DNA from: Citrobacter youngae
Lineage (GTDB): Bacteria; Pseudomonadota; Gammaproteobacteria; Enterobacterales; Enterobacteriaceae
Assembly: GCF_003818115.1 (NCBI RefSeq)
Contig: NZ_RPOI01000010.1
Coordinates: 124,001-188,000, forward strand
Direction of reading: 5' to 3'
DNA length: 64,000 bases
Position numbers and translations under genes: made by a program. The notes beneath the pieces were generated by a model that searched no databases, was not told where the DNA came from, and saw only the letters and a program-made list of their open reading frames with translations. Positions 7,753 through 17,409 of this stretch are shown here, piece by piece; the stretch's first letter is position 1, and the number at the start of each line of letters is the position of its first letter.

Positions 7753-8918
7753 TATTTCCCCTCCACTGCGGCAACAACCTGCTGAGCTGCATCCGTCAGA
7801 CTTTTCGCTGCAATAATATTCAGGCCGCTATCAGCCAGTTTTTTCGCGCCGAGTTCAGCGTTGTTACCTTCCAGACGCACCACGACCGGAACGTTAACAC
7901 CCACTTCGGCTACCGCGCCGATGATACCGTCGGCGATCAGGTCGCAACGTACGATACCGCCGAAGATGTTCACCAGTACTGCTTTTACGTTGTCATCGGA
8001 GAGAATAATTTTGAACGCTTCGGTCACGCGCTCTTTGGTCGCGCCGCCGCCCACGTCAAGGAAGTTAGCCGGTTCGCCACCGTGCAGCTTAACAATGTCC
8101 ATGGTACCCATTGCCAGGCCCGCACCGTTAACCATACAACCGATGTTGCCGTCGAGCGCTACGTAGTTCAGTTCCCACTGCGCAGCCTGCGCTTCACGCG
8201 GATCTTCCTGAGACTGGTCGCGCATTTCGCGCAGGTCAGCCTGGCGGAACAGCGCGTTGCCGTCAGCGCCCAGTTTGCCGTCGAGGCAGATCAGGTCACC
8301 CTGTTTGGTGACAACCAGCGGGTTGATTTCGATCAGCGCCAGGTCGCGCTCCAGGAAGATAGTCGCCAGACCCATGAAGATCTTGGTGAACTGCTGAACC
8401 TGTTTACCTTCCAGACCCAGTTTGAACGCCAGCTCACGTCCCTGGTAAGGCATTGGGCCTGCCAGCGGATCGAGTGCCACTTTGTGGATCAGATGCGGGG
8501 TCTCTTCCGCTACTTTTTCGATTTCCACGCCGCCTTCGGTAGAGGCCATGAAGACCACGCGACGGGAGCTACGGTCAACAACTGCGCCGAGGTAAAGTTC
8601 TTTACCGATGTCGGTCGCTGCTTCAACCAGAATCTGATTTACCGGTTGACCATGGGCGTCTGTCTGGTAAGTAACCAGACGTTTACCCAGCCAGTGTTCA
8701 GCAAAAGCGCGAATGTCTTCTTTGCTGTTCACAACCTTCACACCGCCCGCTTTACCGCGGCCACCAGCGTGAACCTGACATTTCACTACCCACGGGCCAG
8801 CGCCGATTTTTGAAGCGGCTTCTTCTGCTTCACGCGGAGTAGTACAGGCATAACCCACCGGTGCCGGTAAGCCATAGCGGGCAAAAAGTTGTTTTGCCTG
8901 ATATTCATGTAAGTTCAT
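7752..8918 (-). CDS. sucC: Succinyl-CoA synthetase beta subunit
   Basis: A 388-residue beta subunit, full length. The N-terminal ATP-grasp domain carries the nucleotide-binding stretch [18 protein letters not shown]. The C-terminal CoA-ligase domain contains the [16 protein letters not shown] block. It opens [18 protein letters not shown], as in E. coli. It lies downstream of sucB with a BIME in the 146-bp gap and overlaps sucD by one base. It binds succinate and nucleotide and partners SucD. Confidence 0.98.
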   Translation of the reverse strand: MNLHEYQAKQLFARYGLPAPVGYACTTPREAEEAASKIGAGPWVVKCQVHAGGRGKAGGVKVVNSKEDIRAFAEHWLGKRLVTYQTDAHGQPVNQILVEAATDIGKELYLGAVVDRSSRRVVFMASTEGGVEIEKVAEETPHLIHKVALDPLAGPMPYQGRELAFKLGLEGKQVQQFTKIFMGLATIFLERDLALIEINPLVVTKQGDLICLDGKLGADGNALFRQADLREMRDQSQEDPREAQAAQWELNYVALDGNIGCMVNGAGLAMGTMDIVKLHGGEPANFLDVGGGATKERVTEAFKIILSDDNVKAVLVNIFGGIVRCDLIADGIIGAVAEVGVNVPVVVRLEGNNAELGAKKLADSGLNIIAAKSLTDAAQQVVAAVEGK

Positions 8919-8956
8919 GTGTTCTGTCCATCCTTCAGGTAATCGTTATCTTTAAC

Positions 8957-9044
8957 CTGTAGGCCGGATAAGGCATTAACGCCGCCATCCGGCAATGGTG
9001 CATCGCCTGATGGCGACGCCTTGGCGTCTTATCAGGCCTACAGG
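8957..9044. repeat. BIME between sucB and sucC
   Basis: Two REP units in opposite orientation lie at about 8957-8993 (GTAGGCCGGATAAGGC...GCCATCCGGC) and 9004-9044 (GCCTGATGGCGACGCC...ATCAGGCCTAC). E. coli also carries REP sequence in this gap, where it can form mRNA-stabilising hairpins inside the operon. Confidence 0.9.
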
Positions 9045-9064
9045 GCAGGTGATACTCTTATTAA

Positions 9065-10288
9065 CTACACGTCCAGCAGCAGACGCGTTGGATCTTCCAG
9101 CAACTCTTTAATGGTTACCAGGAAGCCTACTGACTCACGACCATCGATCAGACGGTGGTCATAAGACAGCGCCAGATACATCATCGGCAGGATTTCAACC
9201 TTGCCGTCTACCGCCATCGGCCTGTCTTTGATGGCATGCATACCCAGGATGGCGCTCTGCGGTGGGTTGATGATCGGCGTGGACATCAGGGAACCGAACA
9301 CACCACCGTTAGTGATGGTGAAGTTACCGCCCGTCAGATCTTCAACCGTCAGCTTGCCGTCGCGACCTTTGACTGCCAGTTCTTTAATATTTTTCTCGAT
9401 GTCTGCCATACCCAGCAGATCCACATCGCGCAGGACCGGCGTTACCAGACCACGTGGCGTGGAGACCGCCATGCTGACATCAAAGTAGTTGTGATAAACC
9501 ACGTCATCGCCGTCGATGGACGCGTTCACTTCCGGATAGCGTTTCAGCGCTTCAACAACCGCTTTCACGTAGAAAGACATAAAGCCCAGACGGATACCGT
9601 GACGTTTCTCGAACGCATCACCGTACTGCTTACGCAGATCCATGATTGGCTTCATGTTGACTTCGTTAAACGTGGTCAGCATGGCGGTGGAATTTTTCGC
9701 TTCCAGCAGACGCTCAGCTACGCGTTTGCGCAGACGGGTCATCGGAACACGTTTTTCACCACGCGCGCCCAGTTGAGCCTGTGGCGCAGGCGCTGCTGCC
9801 GGCGCTTTTGCTTCAGCTTTCGCAGCCGGGGCTTTCGCCAGATGTTTTTCAACATCTTCACGCGTGATACGACCGCCGACACCGGTGCCGTTGATAGCGC
9901 TGGCTTCGAGGTTATGCTCACCCAGCAGGCGACGGATCGCCGGGCTCAGGGCATCGTTGTTCTGCTCAGCAAGAGACGCCTGCTGGCGCTGTGCCGGAGT
10001 AGAATCTTTCTCTTCAGACTTAGCGCTGGTTTCTTTACCGGTGCTGTTGCCTTCACGCAGGCGACCAAGGATCTGGCGAGAAGTGACGGTTGTCCCTTCA
10101 TCTTCCAGAACCGCATCAAGAATACCGTCCGCTGATGCCGGTACTTCCAGTACCACTTTGTCAGTTTCGATTTCTACCAGTACTTCATCACGACGTACTG
10201 CATCGCCCGGTTTTTTGTGCCAGGTTGCAACCGTTGCATCCGCTACGGATTCAGGCAGGTCGGGAACAAGAATATCTACGCTACTCAT
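9065..10288 (-). CDS. sucB: Dihydrolipoyl succinyltransferase, E2 of 2-oxoglutarate dehydrogenase
   Basis: A 407-residue E2 core enzyme that transfers the succinyl group to CoA. The lipoyl domain (residues 1-80) has the lipoyl lysine in [11 protein letters not shown]. An Ala/Pro/Lys-rich linker lies at about 160-185, after the peripheral subunit-binding domain near residues 112-150 ([14 protein letters not shown]...TREDVEKHL). The C-terminal catalytic domain ends with [16 protein letters not shown], carrying the catalytic His and Asp. It is slightly longer than the E. coli enzyme (405), with the difference in the linker region. It follows sucA by 14 bp in the same transcript. Confidence 0.98.
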   Translation of the reverse strand: MSSVDILVPDLPESVADATVATWHKKPGDAVRRDEVLVEIETDKVVLEVPASADGILDAVLEDEGTTVTSRQILGRLREGNSTGKETSAKSEEKDSTPAQRQQASLAEQNNDALSPAIRRLLGEHNLEASAINGTGVGGRITREDVEKHLAKAPAAKAEAKAPAAAPAPQAQLGARGEKRVPMTRLRKRVAERLLEAKNSTAMLTTFNEVNMKPIMDLRKQYGDAFEKRHGIRLGFMSFYVKAVVEALKRYPEVNASIDGDDVVYHNYFDVSMAVSTPRGLVTPVLRDVDLLGMADIEKNIKELAVKGRDGKLTVEDLTGGNFTITNGGVFGSLMSTPIINPPQSAILGMHAIKDRPMAVDGKVEILPMMYLALSYDHRLIDGRESVGFLVTIKELLEDPTRLLLDV

Positions 10289-10302
10289 TATTTATCCTTT
10301 AT

Positions 10303-13104
10303 TTAATCGACGTTCAGCGCGTCATTAACCAGATCTTGTTGCTGCTTCTGGTGAACGGACATATATCCTACTGCCGGAGAGGCAGAGGCCGGGCGACCTG
10401 CATAACGCAGAGCTGACCCAAATGGAATTACTTCACGGAAATGATGCTGGCTGCAGTACCATGCGCCCTGGTTGAGCGGCTCTTCCTGGCACCAGACAAA
10501 ATCATGTACATGAGCAAACGGTTTCAGCGCTTCCTGCACCGCTTTATGCGGGAACGGATAGAGCTGTTCGATGCGCACAATGGCAACATCTTTTTGGCCA
10601 TTCTTGCGGCGTTGCTCCAGCAGGTCGTAATAAACCTTACCAGAACACATCACGACACGCTTCACGCCTTTCGGATCAAGTTCATCGACTTCGCCAATGG
10701 CTGGCAGGAAGGTGCCATTTGCCAGTTCGTCCAGCGTAGACACTGCCAGCGGATGACGCAGCAGCGACTTCGGTGACATCACCACCAGCGGACGACGCAT
10801 CCCACGCAGCGCCTGACGACGCAGCATGTGGTAGACCTGTGCCGGGGTAGACGGGACGCAAACCTGCATGTTTTGCTCAGCGCAAAGTTGCAGATAACGT
10901 TCCAGACGTGCAGAGGAGTGCTCCGGACCCTGACCTTCATAGCCGTGCGGTAGCAGCATAACCAGACCGCACATACGGCCCCACTTCTGCTCGCCGGAAG
11001 AGATGAACTGGTCGATAACCACCTGCGCACCGTTGGCAAAGTCGCCGAACTGCGCTTCCCAGATGGTCAGCGTGCGTGGTTCTGCCGTGGCATAACCATA
11101 CTCGAACGCCAGTACCGCTTCTTCAGACAGCACGGAGTCCCATACGCGGAACGTGCCCTGACCGTTATGCACATGCTGCAGCGGCGTGTAGGTTGAACCG
11201 TTCGCCTGGTTATGAATCACCGCGTGGCGGTGGAAGAAGGTTCCGCGACCGGAGTCTTCACCCGATAAACGTACCGGAATGCCTTCGTCAACCAGCGTGG
11301 CATAAGCCAGATTCTCTGCGCCACCCCAGTCGAACAGCTTCTCGCCTGCGGCCATGGCCTGACGGTCGCCGTAAATTTTGGCAACACGCGACTGCATTTC
11401 AACGGCTTCAGGCACGGTACTGATGCGTTTTGCCAGCTCCTGCAGACGCTTCATTTCAACCTTGTTCGGGTAGTTTTCGTCCCACTCGTGGTTGAGGTAT
11501 GGCGACCAGGTGAAGGAGTGCATGTTCATTGGACGCCACTCTTTCACCACGCATTCGCCAGCATCCAGTGCGTCACGATACAGATTGACCATTTCGGTCG
11601 CATCTTCCAGCGTGGCGACTTTGTCCGCTTCCAGCTTGTCAGCGTAGATTTTACGCGGGGTCGGATGCTTTTTGATTTTCTGATACATCAGCGGCTGAGT
11701 TGCGCTCGGCTCGTCGGCTTCGTTGTGGCCGTGACGGCGGTAGCACACCAGATCGATGAACACATCGCGTTTGAAGGTGTTACGGAAATCCAGCGCCAGA
11801 CGCGTCACGAAAGCGACCGCTTCCGGGTCATCCGCATTAACGTGGAAAATCGGCGCCTGAACCATTTTACCGATGTCGGTGCAATACGGTGTAGAACGCG
11901 CATCCAGCGGGTTAGAGGTCGTAAAGCCCACCTGGTTGTTGATCACGATACGCACGGTACCGCCCACTTCATAACCACGCGCTTTCGACATGTTCAGGGT
12001 TTCCTGAACCACGCCCTGCCCGGTTACCGCCGCATCACCGTGGATGGTAATTGGCAGCACTTTATTGCTGCTTGGCTCGTCCAGACGATCCAGACGTGCA
12101 CGTACGGAGCCGATAACCACCGGGCTAACGATTTCCAGGTGCGACGGGTTAAACGCCAGCGCCAGGTGTACCAGACCGCCTTCGGTTTCGATATCCGACG
12201 AGAAGCCCATGTGGTACTTCACGTCACCGGTTCCGAGGTGTTCTTTATGTTTGCCCGCAAATTCGTCGAACAGTTCCTGCGGGCGTTTGCCCAGTACGTT
12301 AACCAGAACGTTCAGACGACCACGGTGCGCCATACCCAGCACCACTTCACGGGTACCGCTGTTGCCGGCGTGGCGGATCATCTCTTTGAGCATTGGGATT
12401 AACGCATCTCCACCTTCCAGCGAGAAGCGTTTTGCGCCCGGGAACTTCGCACCCAGGTAGCGTTCCAGACCTTCCGCTGCCGTCAGTTCGCTGAGGAAGC
12501 GTTTCTTCTCTTCACTACTGAACGCGGCACGGCCAGACTCAATACGCTGTTGAAGCCAGCGTTTTTCTTCGGTGCTGGTGATGTGCATATACTCGGCGCC
12601 AATCGGGCCGCAGTAGGTTTGTTTCAGCGCGACAACCAGGTCGCTCAGCTTCATCGTGTCTTTGCCGCCGGCAAAAGAACCTACGTTAAAGTTTTCCTGG
12701 AAATCCGCATCGGTCAGATCGTGGAAGGACGGATCCAGATCGGCCACATTTTCTTGCTGCCACAGTCCCAGCGGATCGAGATTCGCATGCTGATGACCGC
12801 GGAAACGGTAGGCGTTAATGAGCTGCAGGACTTTAACCTGCTTCACATTGGCATCAGGGTCGGAAATAGAAGAAGAGTAACGTGGGGTAATCAACGCCTG
12901 CCGACGGAAATAATCACGTGTTTTTGAGTGGAGTTGATCCGGTTTGACTCCGGTACCAGGTAACTGCTGGAACGTCGAACGCCAGTTAGCATCTACCGAG
13001 TCAGGGTCGGTTAAGAAGTCTTCATAGAGCTGTTCTATCCAGCTCTGGTTAGAACCAGAGAGGTAAGAAGAGTCCAACCAGGCTTTCAAAGCGCTGTTCT
13101 GCAT
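10303..13104 (-). CDS. sucA: 2-oxoglutarate dehydrogenase E1 component
   Basis: A 933-residue thiamine-diphosphate-dependent E1, the same size as in E. coli. It decarboxylates 2-oxoglutarate and succinylates the E2 lipoyl group. The N-terminal E2-binding segment (WLDSSYLSGSNQSWIEQLYEDF), the conserved GMAHRGRLNVL block, the ThDP/Mg segment GDAAVTGQGVVQETLNMS, and HNEADEPSATQP are present. It is separated from sdhB by 364 bp that hold an ERIC element. It is transcribed mainly by read-through from the sdh promoter in enterics, and that gap may also carry the weak internal suc promoter. Confidence 0.98.
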   Translation of the reverse strand: MQNSALKAWLDSSYLSGSNQSWIEQLYEDFLTDPDSVDANWRSTFQQLPGTGVKPDQLHSKTRDYFRRQALITPRYSSSISDPDANVKQVKVLQLINAYRFRGHQHANLDPLGLWQQENVADLDPSFHDLTDADFQENFNVGSFAGGKDTMKLSDLVVALKQTYCGPIGAEYMHITSTEEKRWLQQRIESGRAAFSSEEKKRFLSELTAAEGLERYLGAKFPGAKRFSLEGGDALIPMLKEMIRHAGNSGTREVVLGMAHRGRLNVLVNVLGKRPQELFDEFAGKHKEHLGTGDVKYHMGFSSDIETEGGLVHLALAFNPSHLEIVSPVVIGSVRARLDRLDEPSSNKVLPITIHGDAAVTGQGVVQETLNMSKARGYEVGGTVRIVINNQVGFTTSNPLDARSTPYCTDIGKMVQAPIFHVNADDPEAVAFVTRLALDFRNTFKRDVFIDLVCYRRHGHNEADEPSATQPLMYQKIKKHPTPRKIYADKLEADKVATLEDATEMVNLYRDALDAGECVVKEWRPMNMHSFTWSPYLNHEWDENYPNKVEMKRLQELAKRISTVPEAVEMQSRVAKIYGDRQAMAAGEKLFDWGGAENLAYATLVDEGIPVRLSGEDSGRGTFFHRHAVIHNQANGSTYTPLQHVHNGQGTFRVWDSVLSEEAVLAFEYGYATAEPRTLTIWEAQFGDFANGAQVVIDQFISSGEQKWGRMCGLVMLLPHGYEGQGPEHSSARLERYLQLCAEQNMQVCVPSTPAQVYHMLRRQALRGMRRPLVVMSPKSLLRHPLAVSTLDELANGTFLPAIGEVDELDPKGVKRVVMCSGKVYYDLLEQRRKNGQKDVAIVRIEQLYPFPHKAVQEALKPFAHVHDFVWCQEEPLNQGAWYCSQHHFREVIPFGSALRYAGRPASASPAVGYMSVHQKQQQDLVNDALNVD

Positions 13105-13138
13105 CGTGATCCCTTAAGCATCTTTTCTGCTTATTTAA

Positions 13139-13262
13139 TACTCTAAATAGATCACGTTTCAGGAAGGCGGCAAGCTTGCGAATCCCTGGGAGCTTACATC
13201 CAGTAAGTGACCGGGGTGAGCAAGCGCAGCCAACGCACATGCAACGTGATCTATGACGAGTA
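13139..13262. repeat. ERIC (IRU) element in the sdhB-sucA gap
   Basis: A 124-bp imperfect palindrome with the enterobacterial repetitive intergenic consensus core: GGAGCTTAC, then AGTAAGTGACCGGGGTGAGC and CAGCCAACGCAC. Its ends are inverted repeats (TACTCTAAATAGATCACGTT matching TACTCGTCATAGATCACGTT on the other strand) bordered by TA on both sides. The flanking sequence resembles what I recall of the E. coli sdhB-sucA spacer, which lacks this element, so it looks inserted. Confidence 0.9.
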
Positions 13263-13355
13263 TTTCGCCGTGGATACTACCACGCACACCGATGTGCGTG
13301 CCGGGGTTCACTTGTTGCGGACTGTCGTGTTTTCTGCGTCCGCTAAGGAACCTTT

Positions 13356-13418
13356 AAAAACTGTCTAATAATCGTCGCTGTTCAGGCTACGATTATTGCT
13401 ATCAATGTGGCAGTTTTT
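13356..13418. other. Nested inverted-repeat RNA structure between sdhB and sucA
   Basis: Outer arms AAAAACTG (13356-13363) and CAGTTTTT (13411-13418) enclose inner arms AATAATCGT (13367-13375) and ACGATTATT (13389-13397). All arms are perfectly complementary. A further hairpin, CCGGGGA...TCCCCGG, lies at 13436-13455 just after the sdhB stop. The remainder of this 364-bp gap holds the ERIC element and a small hairpin near 13284-13299. These structures are candidates for mRNA processing or stability control between the sdh and suc segments. Confidence 0.6.
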
Positions 13419-13468
13419 AGAGGTTTCCTGCACTACCGGGGAATCACTTCCCCGGCAACAACAACTAT

Positions 13469-14185
13469 TTATGCACTACGTTTGAGCAACATCGACTTAA
13501 TATGGCCGATGGCGCGCGTCGGGTTCAGCCCTTTAGGACATACGCTGACGCAGTTCATGATGCTATGGCAGCGGAATACGCTGAAAGCGTCACTTAAACC
13601 TTCCAGGCGGCTGTCGGTCTCGGTATCGCGGCTATCAATTAAGAAGCGATACGCGGCCAGCAGGCCTGCCGGGCCAATAAACTTGTCCGGGTTCCACCAG
13701 AATGATGGGCAGGACGTTGAGCAGCATGCACACAAAATACATTCATACAGCCCATCGAGCTTCTCACGCTGCTCAGGCATTTGTAAATGCTCACGAGCCG
13801 GCGGATTTTTCCCATTATTCAACAAGTAAGGTTTAATCTTCTCATACTGTGCGTAGAATTGCCCCATGTCTACCACCAAATCGCGCACAACCGGTAAGCC
13901 CGGCAGCGGGCGAATGACAATTTTCTTGCCCGGCTGATTCAGCGCAGAAATAGGTGTGATACAGGCCAGTCCATTTTTACCGTTCATGTTCAGACCGTCG
14001 GAGCCGCAGACCCCTTCACGGCAGGAACGGCGAAACGACAGCGATGGGTCTTTTTCTTTCAGCTGCATCAATGCATCCAGCAGCATCATGTCGCGCCCTT
14101 CTTCCGCCTCCAGGGTGTAATCCTGCATGTGCGGAGCGTCGTCAACATCCGGGTTATAGCGATAAACTGAAAACTCGAGTTTCAT
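13469..14185 (-). CDS. sdhB: Succinate dehydrogenase iron-sulfur subunit
   Basis: A 238-residue subunit that carries electrons from the SdhA flavin to ubiquinone at the inner face of the membrane. The N-terminal ferredoxin domain has the 2Fe-2S motif CREGVCGSDG with a preceding RPLPGLPVV neighbour. The C-terminal domain has CILCACCSTSC for the 4Fe-4S and 3Fe-4S clusters, then CHSIMNCVSVCPKGLNP. Length and motifs equal those of E. coli. It follows sdhA by 15 bp. Confidence 0.98.
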   Translation of the reverse strand: MKLEFSVYRYNPDVDDAPHMQDYTLEAEEGRDMMLLDALMQLKEKDPSLSFRRSCREGVCGSDGLNMNGKNGLACITPISALNQPGKKIVIRPLPGLPVVRDLVVDMGQFYAQYEKIKPYLLNNGKNPPAREHLQMPEQREKLDGLYECILCACCSTSCPSFWWNPDKFIGPAGLLAAYRFLIDSRDTETDSRLEGLSDAFSVFRCHSIMNCVSVCPKGLNPTRAIGHIKSMLLKRSA

Positions 14186-14200
14186 TGTCCTGTCTCCGCA

Positions 14201-15967
14201 TTAATAAGTACGAATCTTCGGCGGGAATGCCGGGCGCAGCTTCGGTTCCATATTGACCTGACGTCGTGTCATGGATTCCGATTCTGGCAGGTACAGGGAA
14301 TGGCACAGCCAGTTTTCATCATCACGTTCCGGGAAGTCGAAGCGGCTATGCGCGCCACGGCTTTCAGTACGGAAGTTTGCAGATACTGCGGTGGCGTACG
14401 CGGTCTCCATCAGGTTGTCCAGCTCCAGGCACTCAACGCGCTGGGTGTTGAACTCGCTGGAGGTATCGTCCAGACGGGCATTTTTCAGACGCTCGCGAAT
14501 CGCTTTCAGCTCTTCCAGACCTTTCGCCATCGCATCGCCTTCGCGGAATACCGAGAAGTTATGCTGCATACATTCCTGCAGCGCTTTGCGAATCGCCACC
14601 GGGTCTTCACCGTTGCGGTTACCGTTCCAGCGGTTCAGACGCGCCAGAGAAGCATCGATTTCATCTTCGGTCGCATCCAGCAGGTCACCCTGCTCGGCAA
14701 TCGACTCTTGCAGATGCAGACCCACCGCACGACCAAACACCACCAGGTCCAGCAGCGAGTTGCCGCCCAGACGGTTTGCACCGTGAACGGATACGCAGGC
14801 AATTTCACCTACTGCGAACAGCCCAGGGATCACCACATCTTCGCCCTGCTCGTTTACGGTCAACGCCTGGCCGGTGACTTTGGTCGGAATACCGCCCATC
14901 ATATAGTGGCAGGTTGGGATAACCGGGATCGGCTCTTTCACCGGATCAACGTGAGCAAAGGTGCGAGACAGTTCGAGAATGCCCGGCAGACGGGATTCCA
15001 GTACTTCTTTACCCAGGTGGTCGAGTTTCAGCTTGGCGTGCGGACCCCATGGGCCGTCGCAACCGCGACCTTCACGGATTTCGATCATGATGGAACGCGC
15101 CACCACGTCACGACCCGCCAGGTCTTTCGCGTTCGGCGCATAACGCTCCATGAAGCGCTCACCGTGTTTGTTCAGCAGGTAGCCACCTTCACCACGGCAG
15201 CCTTCTGTTACCAGAACGCCTGCTCCGGCGATACCGGTTGGGTGGAACTGCCACATTTCCATATCCTGCACCGGCACGCCAGCGCGGATAGCCATACCAA
15301 CACCGTCACCGGTATTAATGTGGGCATTGGTGGTGGACTGATAAATACGGCCAGCACCGCCGGTCGCCAGCACGGTGGCACGGGCTTTGAAGTAAACTAC
15401 CTCACCGGTTTCAATACACAGCGCGGTACAACCGACAATCGCGCCATCGGCGTTTTTCACCAGGTCCAGCGCATACCACTCGGAGAAGATGGTGGTATGG
15501 TTTTTCAGGTTCTGCTGATACAGCGTGTGCAACAGCGCATGACCGGTACGGTCTGCCGCTGCCGCAGTACGTGCCGCTTGCTCACCGCCGAAGTTCTTCG
15601 ACTGGCCGCCAAACGGACGTTGATAAATTGTGCCATTGTCGAGGCGAGAGAACGGCAGCCCCATGTGGTCCAGCTCCAGAATCGCTTCCGGACCGGTTTT
15701 ACACATATATTCAATAGCGTCCTGGTCACCAATGTAGTCCGACCCTTTAACGGTGTCGTACATGTGCCATTCCCAGTTATCTTCATGGGTATTACCGAGC
15801 GCAACGGTGATGCCACCCTGCGCAGATACGGTATGGGAACGGGTTGGGAACACTTTGGAGAGCAGCGCACAGGTCTGACCGCTCTGGGAAATTTGCAGCG
15901 CCGCGCGCATACCTGCGCCGCCGGCACCAATCACAACAGCATCAAATTCTCTGACTGGCAGTTTCAT
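14201..15967 (-). CDS. sdhA: Succinate dehydrogenase flavoprotein subunit
   Basis: A 588-residue catalytic subunit that oxidises succinate to fumarate with covalently bound FAD. The FAD-binding [14 protein letters not shown] lies near residue 11, and the flavinylation His45 sits in [11 protein letters not shown]. The active-site segments HPTGI and RLGGNSLLD are intact. I place the start at ATG 15967 ([11 protein letters not shown]), which overlaps the sdhD stop by one base; a 4-codon upstream extension is possible but not the family start. Confidence 0.98.
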   Translation of the reverse strand: MKLPVREFDAVVIGAGGAGMRAALQISQSGQTCALLSKVFPTRSHTVSAQGGITVALGNTHEDNWEWHMYDTVKGSDYIGDQDAIEYMCKTGPEAILELDHMGLPFSRLDNGTIYQRPFGGQSKNFGGEQAARTAAAADRTGHALLHTLYQQNLKNHTTIFSEWYALDLVKNADGAIVGCTALCIETGEVVYFKARATVLATGGAGRIYQSTTNAHINTGDGVGMAIRAGVPVQDMEMWQFHPTGIAGAGVLVTEGCRGEGGYLLNKHGERFMERYAPNAKDLAGRDVVARSIMIEIREGRGCDGPWGPHAKLKLDHLGKEVLESRLPGILELSRTFAHVDPVKEPIPVIPTCHYMMGGIPTKVTGQALTVNEQGEDVVIPGLFAVGEIACVSVHGANRLGGNSLLDLVVFGRAVGLHLQESIAEQGDLLDATEDEIDASLARLNRWNGNRNGEDPVAIRKALQECMQHNFSVFREGDAMAKGLEELKAIRERLKNARLDDTSSEFNTQRVECLELDNLMETAYATAVSANFRTESRGAHSRFDFPERDDENWLCHSLYLPESESMTRRQVNMEPKLRPAFPPKIRTY

Positions 15968-16314
15968 TACACACCCCACACCACAACAAATCCATAAATG
16001 ACGTAAACCACCAGCGCAACGACGATAGCCAGTTGCAGAATCAGGCGCACAGCCAGAGGTTTAACGTAGTCGGTCAACACCTGCCACATGCCGATCCAGG
16101 CATGAATCAAGATGGAGAAAAGTGCCAGCAGGGTGAAGACTTTGGTGAATGCCGATGAGAAGAAACCGGTCCAGATTTCAAACGTCAGCTCGCCGCTGGT
16201 GGCGAAGAAGCCGACCATATAGATGATGTATAACGTCAGAACGATAGCGGTAGCACGAACCAGAATGAAGTCATGTACGCCATTGCGTCCTAATGCGGAG
16301 GCGTTGCTTACCAT
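15967..16314 (-). CDS. sdhD: Succinate dehydrogenase membrane anchor, cytochrome b556 subunit
   Basis: A 115-residue hydrophobic anchor with three transmembrane helices. With SdhC it holds heme b and the quinone site. The start is ATG 16314 ([22 protein letters not shown]), matching E. coli SdhD. A longer in-frame reading upstream is only sdhC sequence in another frame. It overlaps sdhC by 7 bp and sdhA by one base. A histidine in the second helix ([10 protein letters not shown]) is in the heme-proximal position. Confidence 0.97.
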   Translation of the reverse strand: MVSNASALGRNGVHDFILVRATAIVLTLYIIYMVGFFATSGELTFEIWTGFFSSAFTKVFTLLALFSILIHAWIGMWQVLTDYVKPLAVRLILQLAIVVALVVYVIYGFVVVWGV

Positions 16315-16697
16315 ACGAGGACTCCTGCGAGAAGTGAAAGCACGACAATAATAACGAAACAAATTTTGGCGGAGCGTGTCCCTGCTTCGAGGGTTTCTTC
16401 GATATAGCCAAAATCCATTAACAGATGGCGAATGCCCATAACGGCGTGATAGGCCAGCGCAATCAGGATCCCCCACAGAATTAACTCCACAAAGAAGTTA
16501 TTCATAATGGATGACGCGGTGAGGAAACCTTCAGGGGAGGAAAGGCTGGTACCCAATAACCACAACAGAATCCCGACCGCCACGAAGGTGATCACTCCGG
16601 ATACGCGATGGAGAATGGACGCTATCGCCGTGATTGGGAACCGGATCGTTTGTAGATCCAGATTGACAGGTCTTTGTTTTTTCACATTTCTTATCAT
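16308..16697 (-). CDS. sdhC: Succinate dehydrogenase cytochrome b556 large membrane subunit
   Basis: A 129-residue anchor with three transmembrane segments. The N-terminal [20 protein letters not shown] and the SILHRVSGV motif of this family are present, and the heme-ligand histidine region is [16 protein letters not shown]. The start at ATG 16697 ([10 protein letters not shown]) agrees with E. coli. An ATG 5 codons earlier is unlikely. It is the first gene of the sdhCDAB-sucABCD operon, with a leader of roughly 220 nt. Confidence 0.97.
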   Translation of the reverse strand: MIRNVKKQRPVNLDLQTIRFPITAIASILHRVSGVITFVAVGILLWLLGTSLSSPEGFLTASSIMNNFFVELILWGILIALAYHAVMGIRHLLMDFGYIEETLEAGTRSAKICFVIIVVLSLLAGVLVW

Positions 16698-16928
16698 GAA
16701 TAACGCCCACATGCTGTTCTTATTATTCCCTTTGGACTTCGGGTACAGAAGATGAAGACACCTGTAGCCTGAAAGACGACGGGATTTCCTTCCTCCGGTC
16801 TGCGTGCGGGTCAGACAGCGTCCTTACTATAACTACGCGTCATATAAAACACTGCTTCCAGATGCTAAAACGACACGTTACAACGCTGGTTGGCTCGGGA
16901 TTGCAGGGTATTCCGGAGACCTGGCGGC

Positions 16929-16957
16929 AGTATAGGACGTTCACAAAATCATTACAA
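16929..16957 (-). promoter_or_regulatory. sdhC promoter
   Basis: On the minus strand TTGTAA (52-57 of the 16900s) and TATACT (16929-16934) are separated by 17 bp. They lie about 225 bp upstream of sdhC, in the same sequence context as the mapped E. coli sdh promoter. The 712-bp sdhC-gltA gap contains this promoter, a CRP-like site, a gltA promoter and two long leaders, but no convincing gene. Confidence 0.75.
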
Positions 16958-16994
16958 TTAACCTACATATAGTTTGTCGGGTTTTATCCCGAAC

Positions 16995-17010
16995 AGTGAC
17001 ATAGGTCACG
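16995..17010. promoter_or_regulatory. Candidate CRP site between sdhC and gltA
   Basis: AGTGA-N6-TCACG is a near match to TGTGA-N6-TCACA. Its centre lies about 80 bp upstream of the predicted sdh start and also upstream of the gltA promoter. CRP control of sdh is established in E. coli. Binding here is inferred. Confidence 0.55.
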
Positions 17011-17067
17011 ATAACAACATTATTTTAATTTTTAATCATCTGATTTGACAATCATTAAACAAAGTTG

Positions 17068-17097
17068 TTACAAACGACACCAGAAAAAGCATATAAT
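17068..17097 (+). promoter_or_regulatory. Candidate gltA promoter
   Basis: TTACAA and a perfect TATAAT are separated by 18 bp. A transcript from here would have a leader of about 300 nt before gltA. Much of that leader resembles the E. coli one as I recall it, including an AUG-UAA minimal frame at 17140. Confidence 0.55.
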
Positions 17098-17409
17098 GCG
17101 TAAAAGTTATGGGGTCACTCTTTCACCGGAGATTTAGTTATGTAACAGTGTGGAAGTATTGACCAATACCTTCAGGACAGTTATTAGTGATAGACAGGTT
17201 TAATAATTCGGATTGCTAAGTTCTTGATTTGCAGTTTATTCGCCATGAAAAGACCGTTTTACCTGCAAGCGCCCATAGCTCTGTACCCAGGTCACCCCCT
17301 CTTTCGCAGAGCGGCGAGCCAAATAACAAACTGGTAACGGTTTATTGATGCACGAAGGCAAATTTGAGTTCCGGCAGTCTTAAGCAATAAGGCGCTAAGG
17401 AGACCGTAA

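Noticed and set aside
14300-15997. A 565-codon open frame antisense to sdhA
   Set aside because: It mirrors the codon structure of a highly conserved, expressed gene (GC-rich third positions), has no ribosome site, and its product resembles no family. The same applies to long antisense frames over sucA, sucB, sucC, glsA and pgm.
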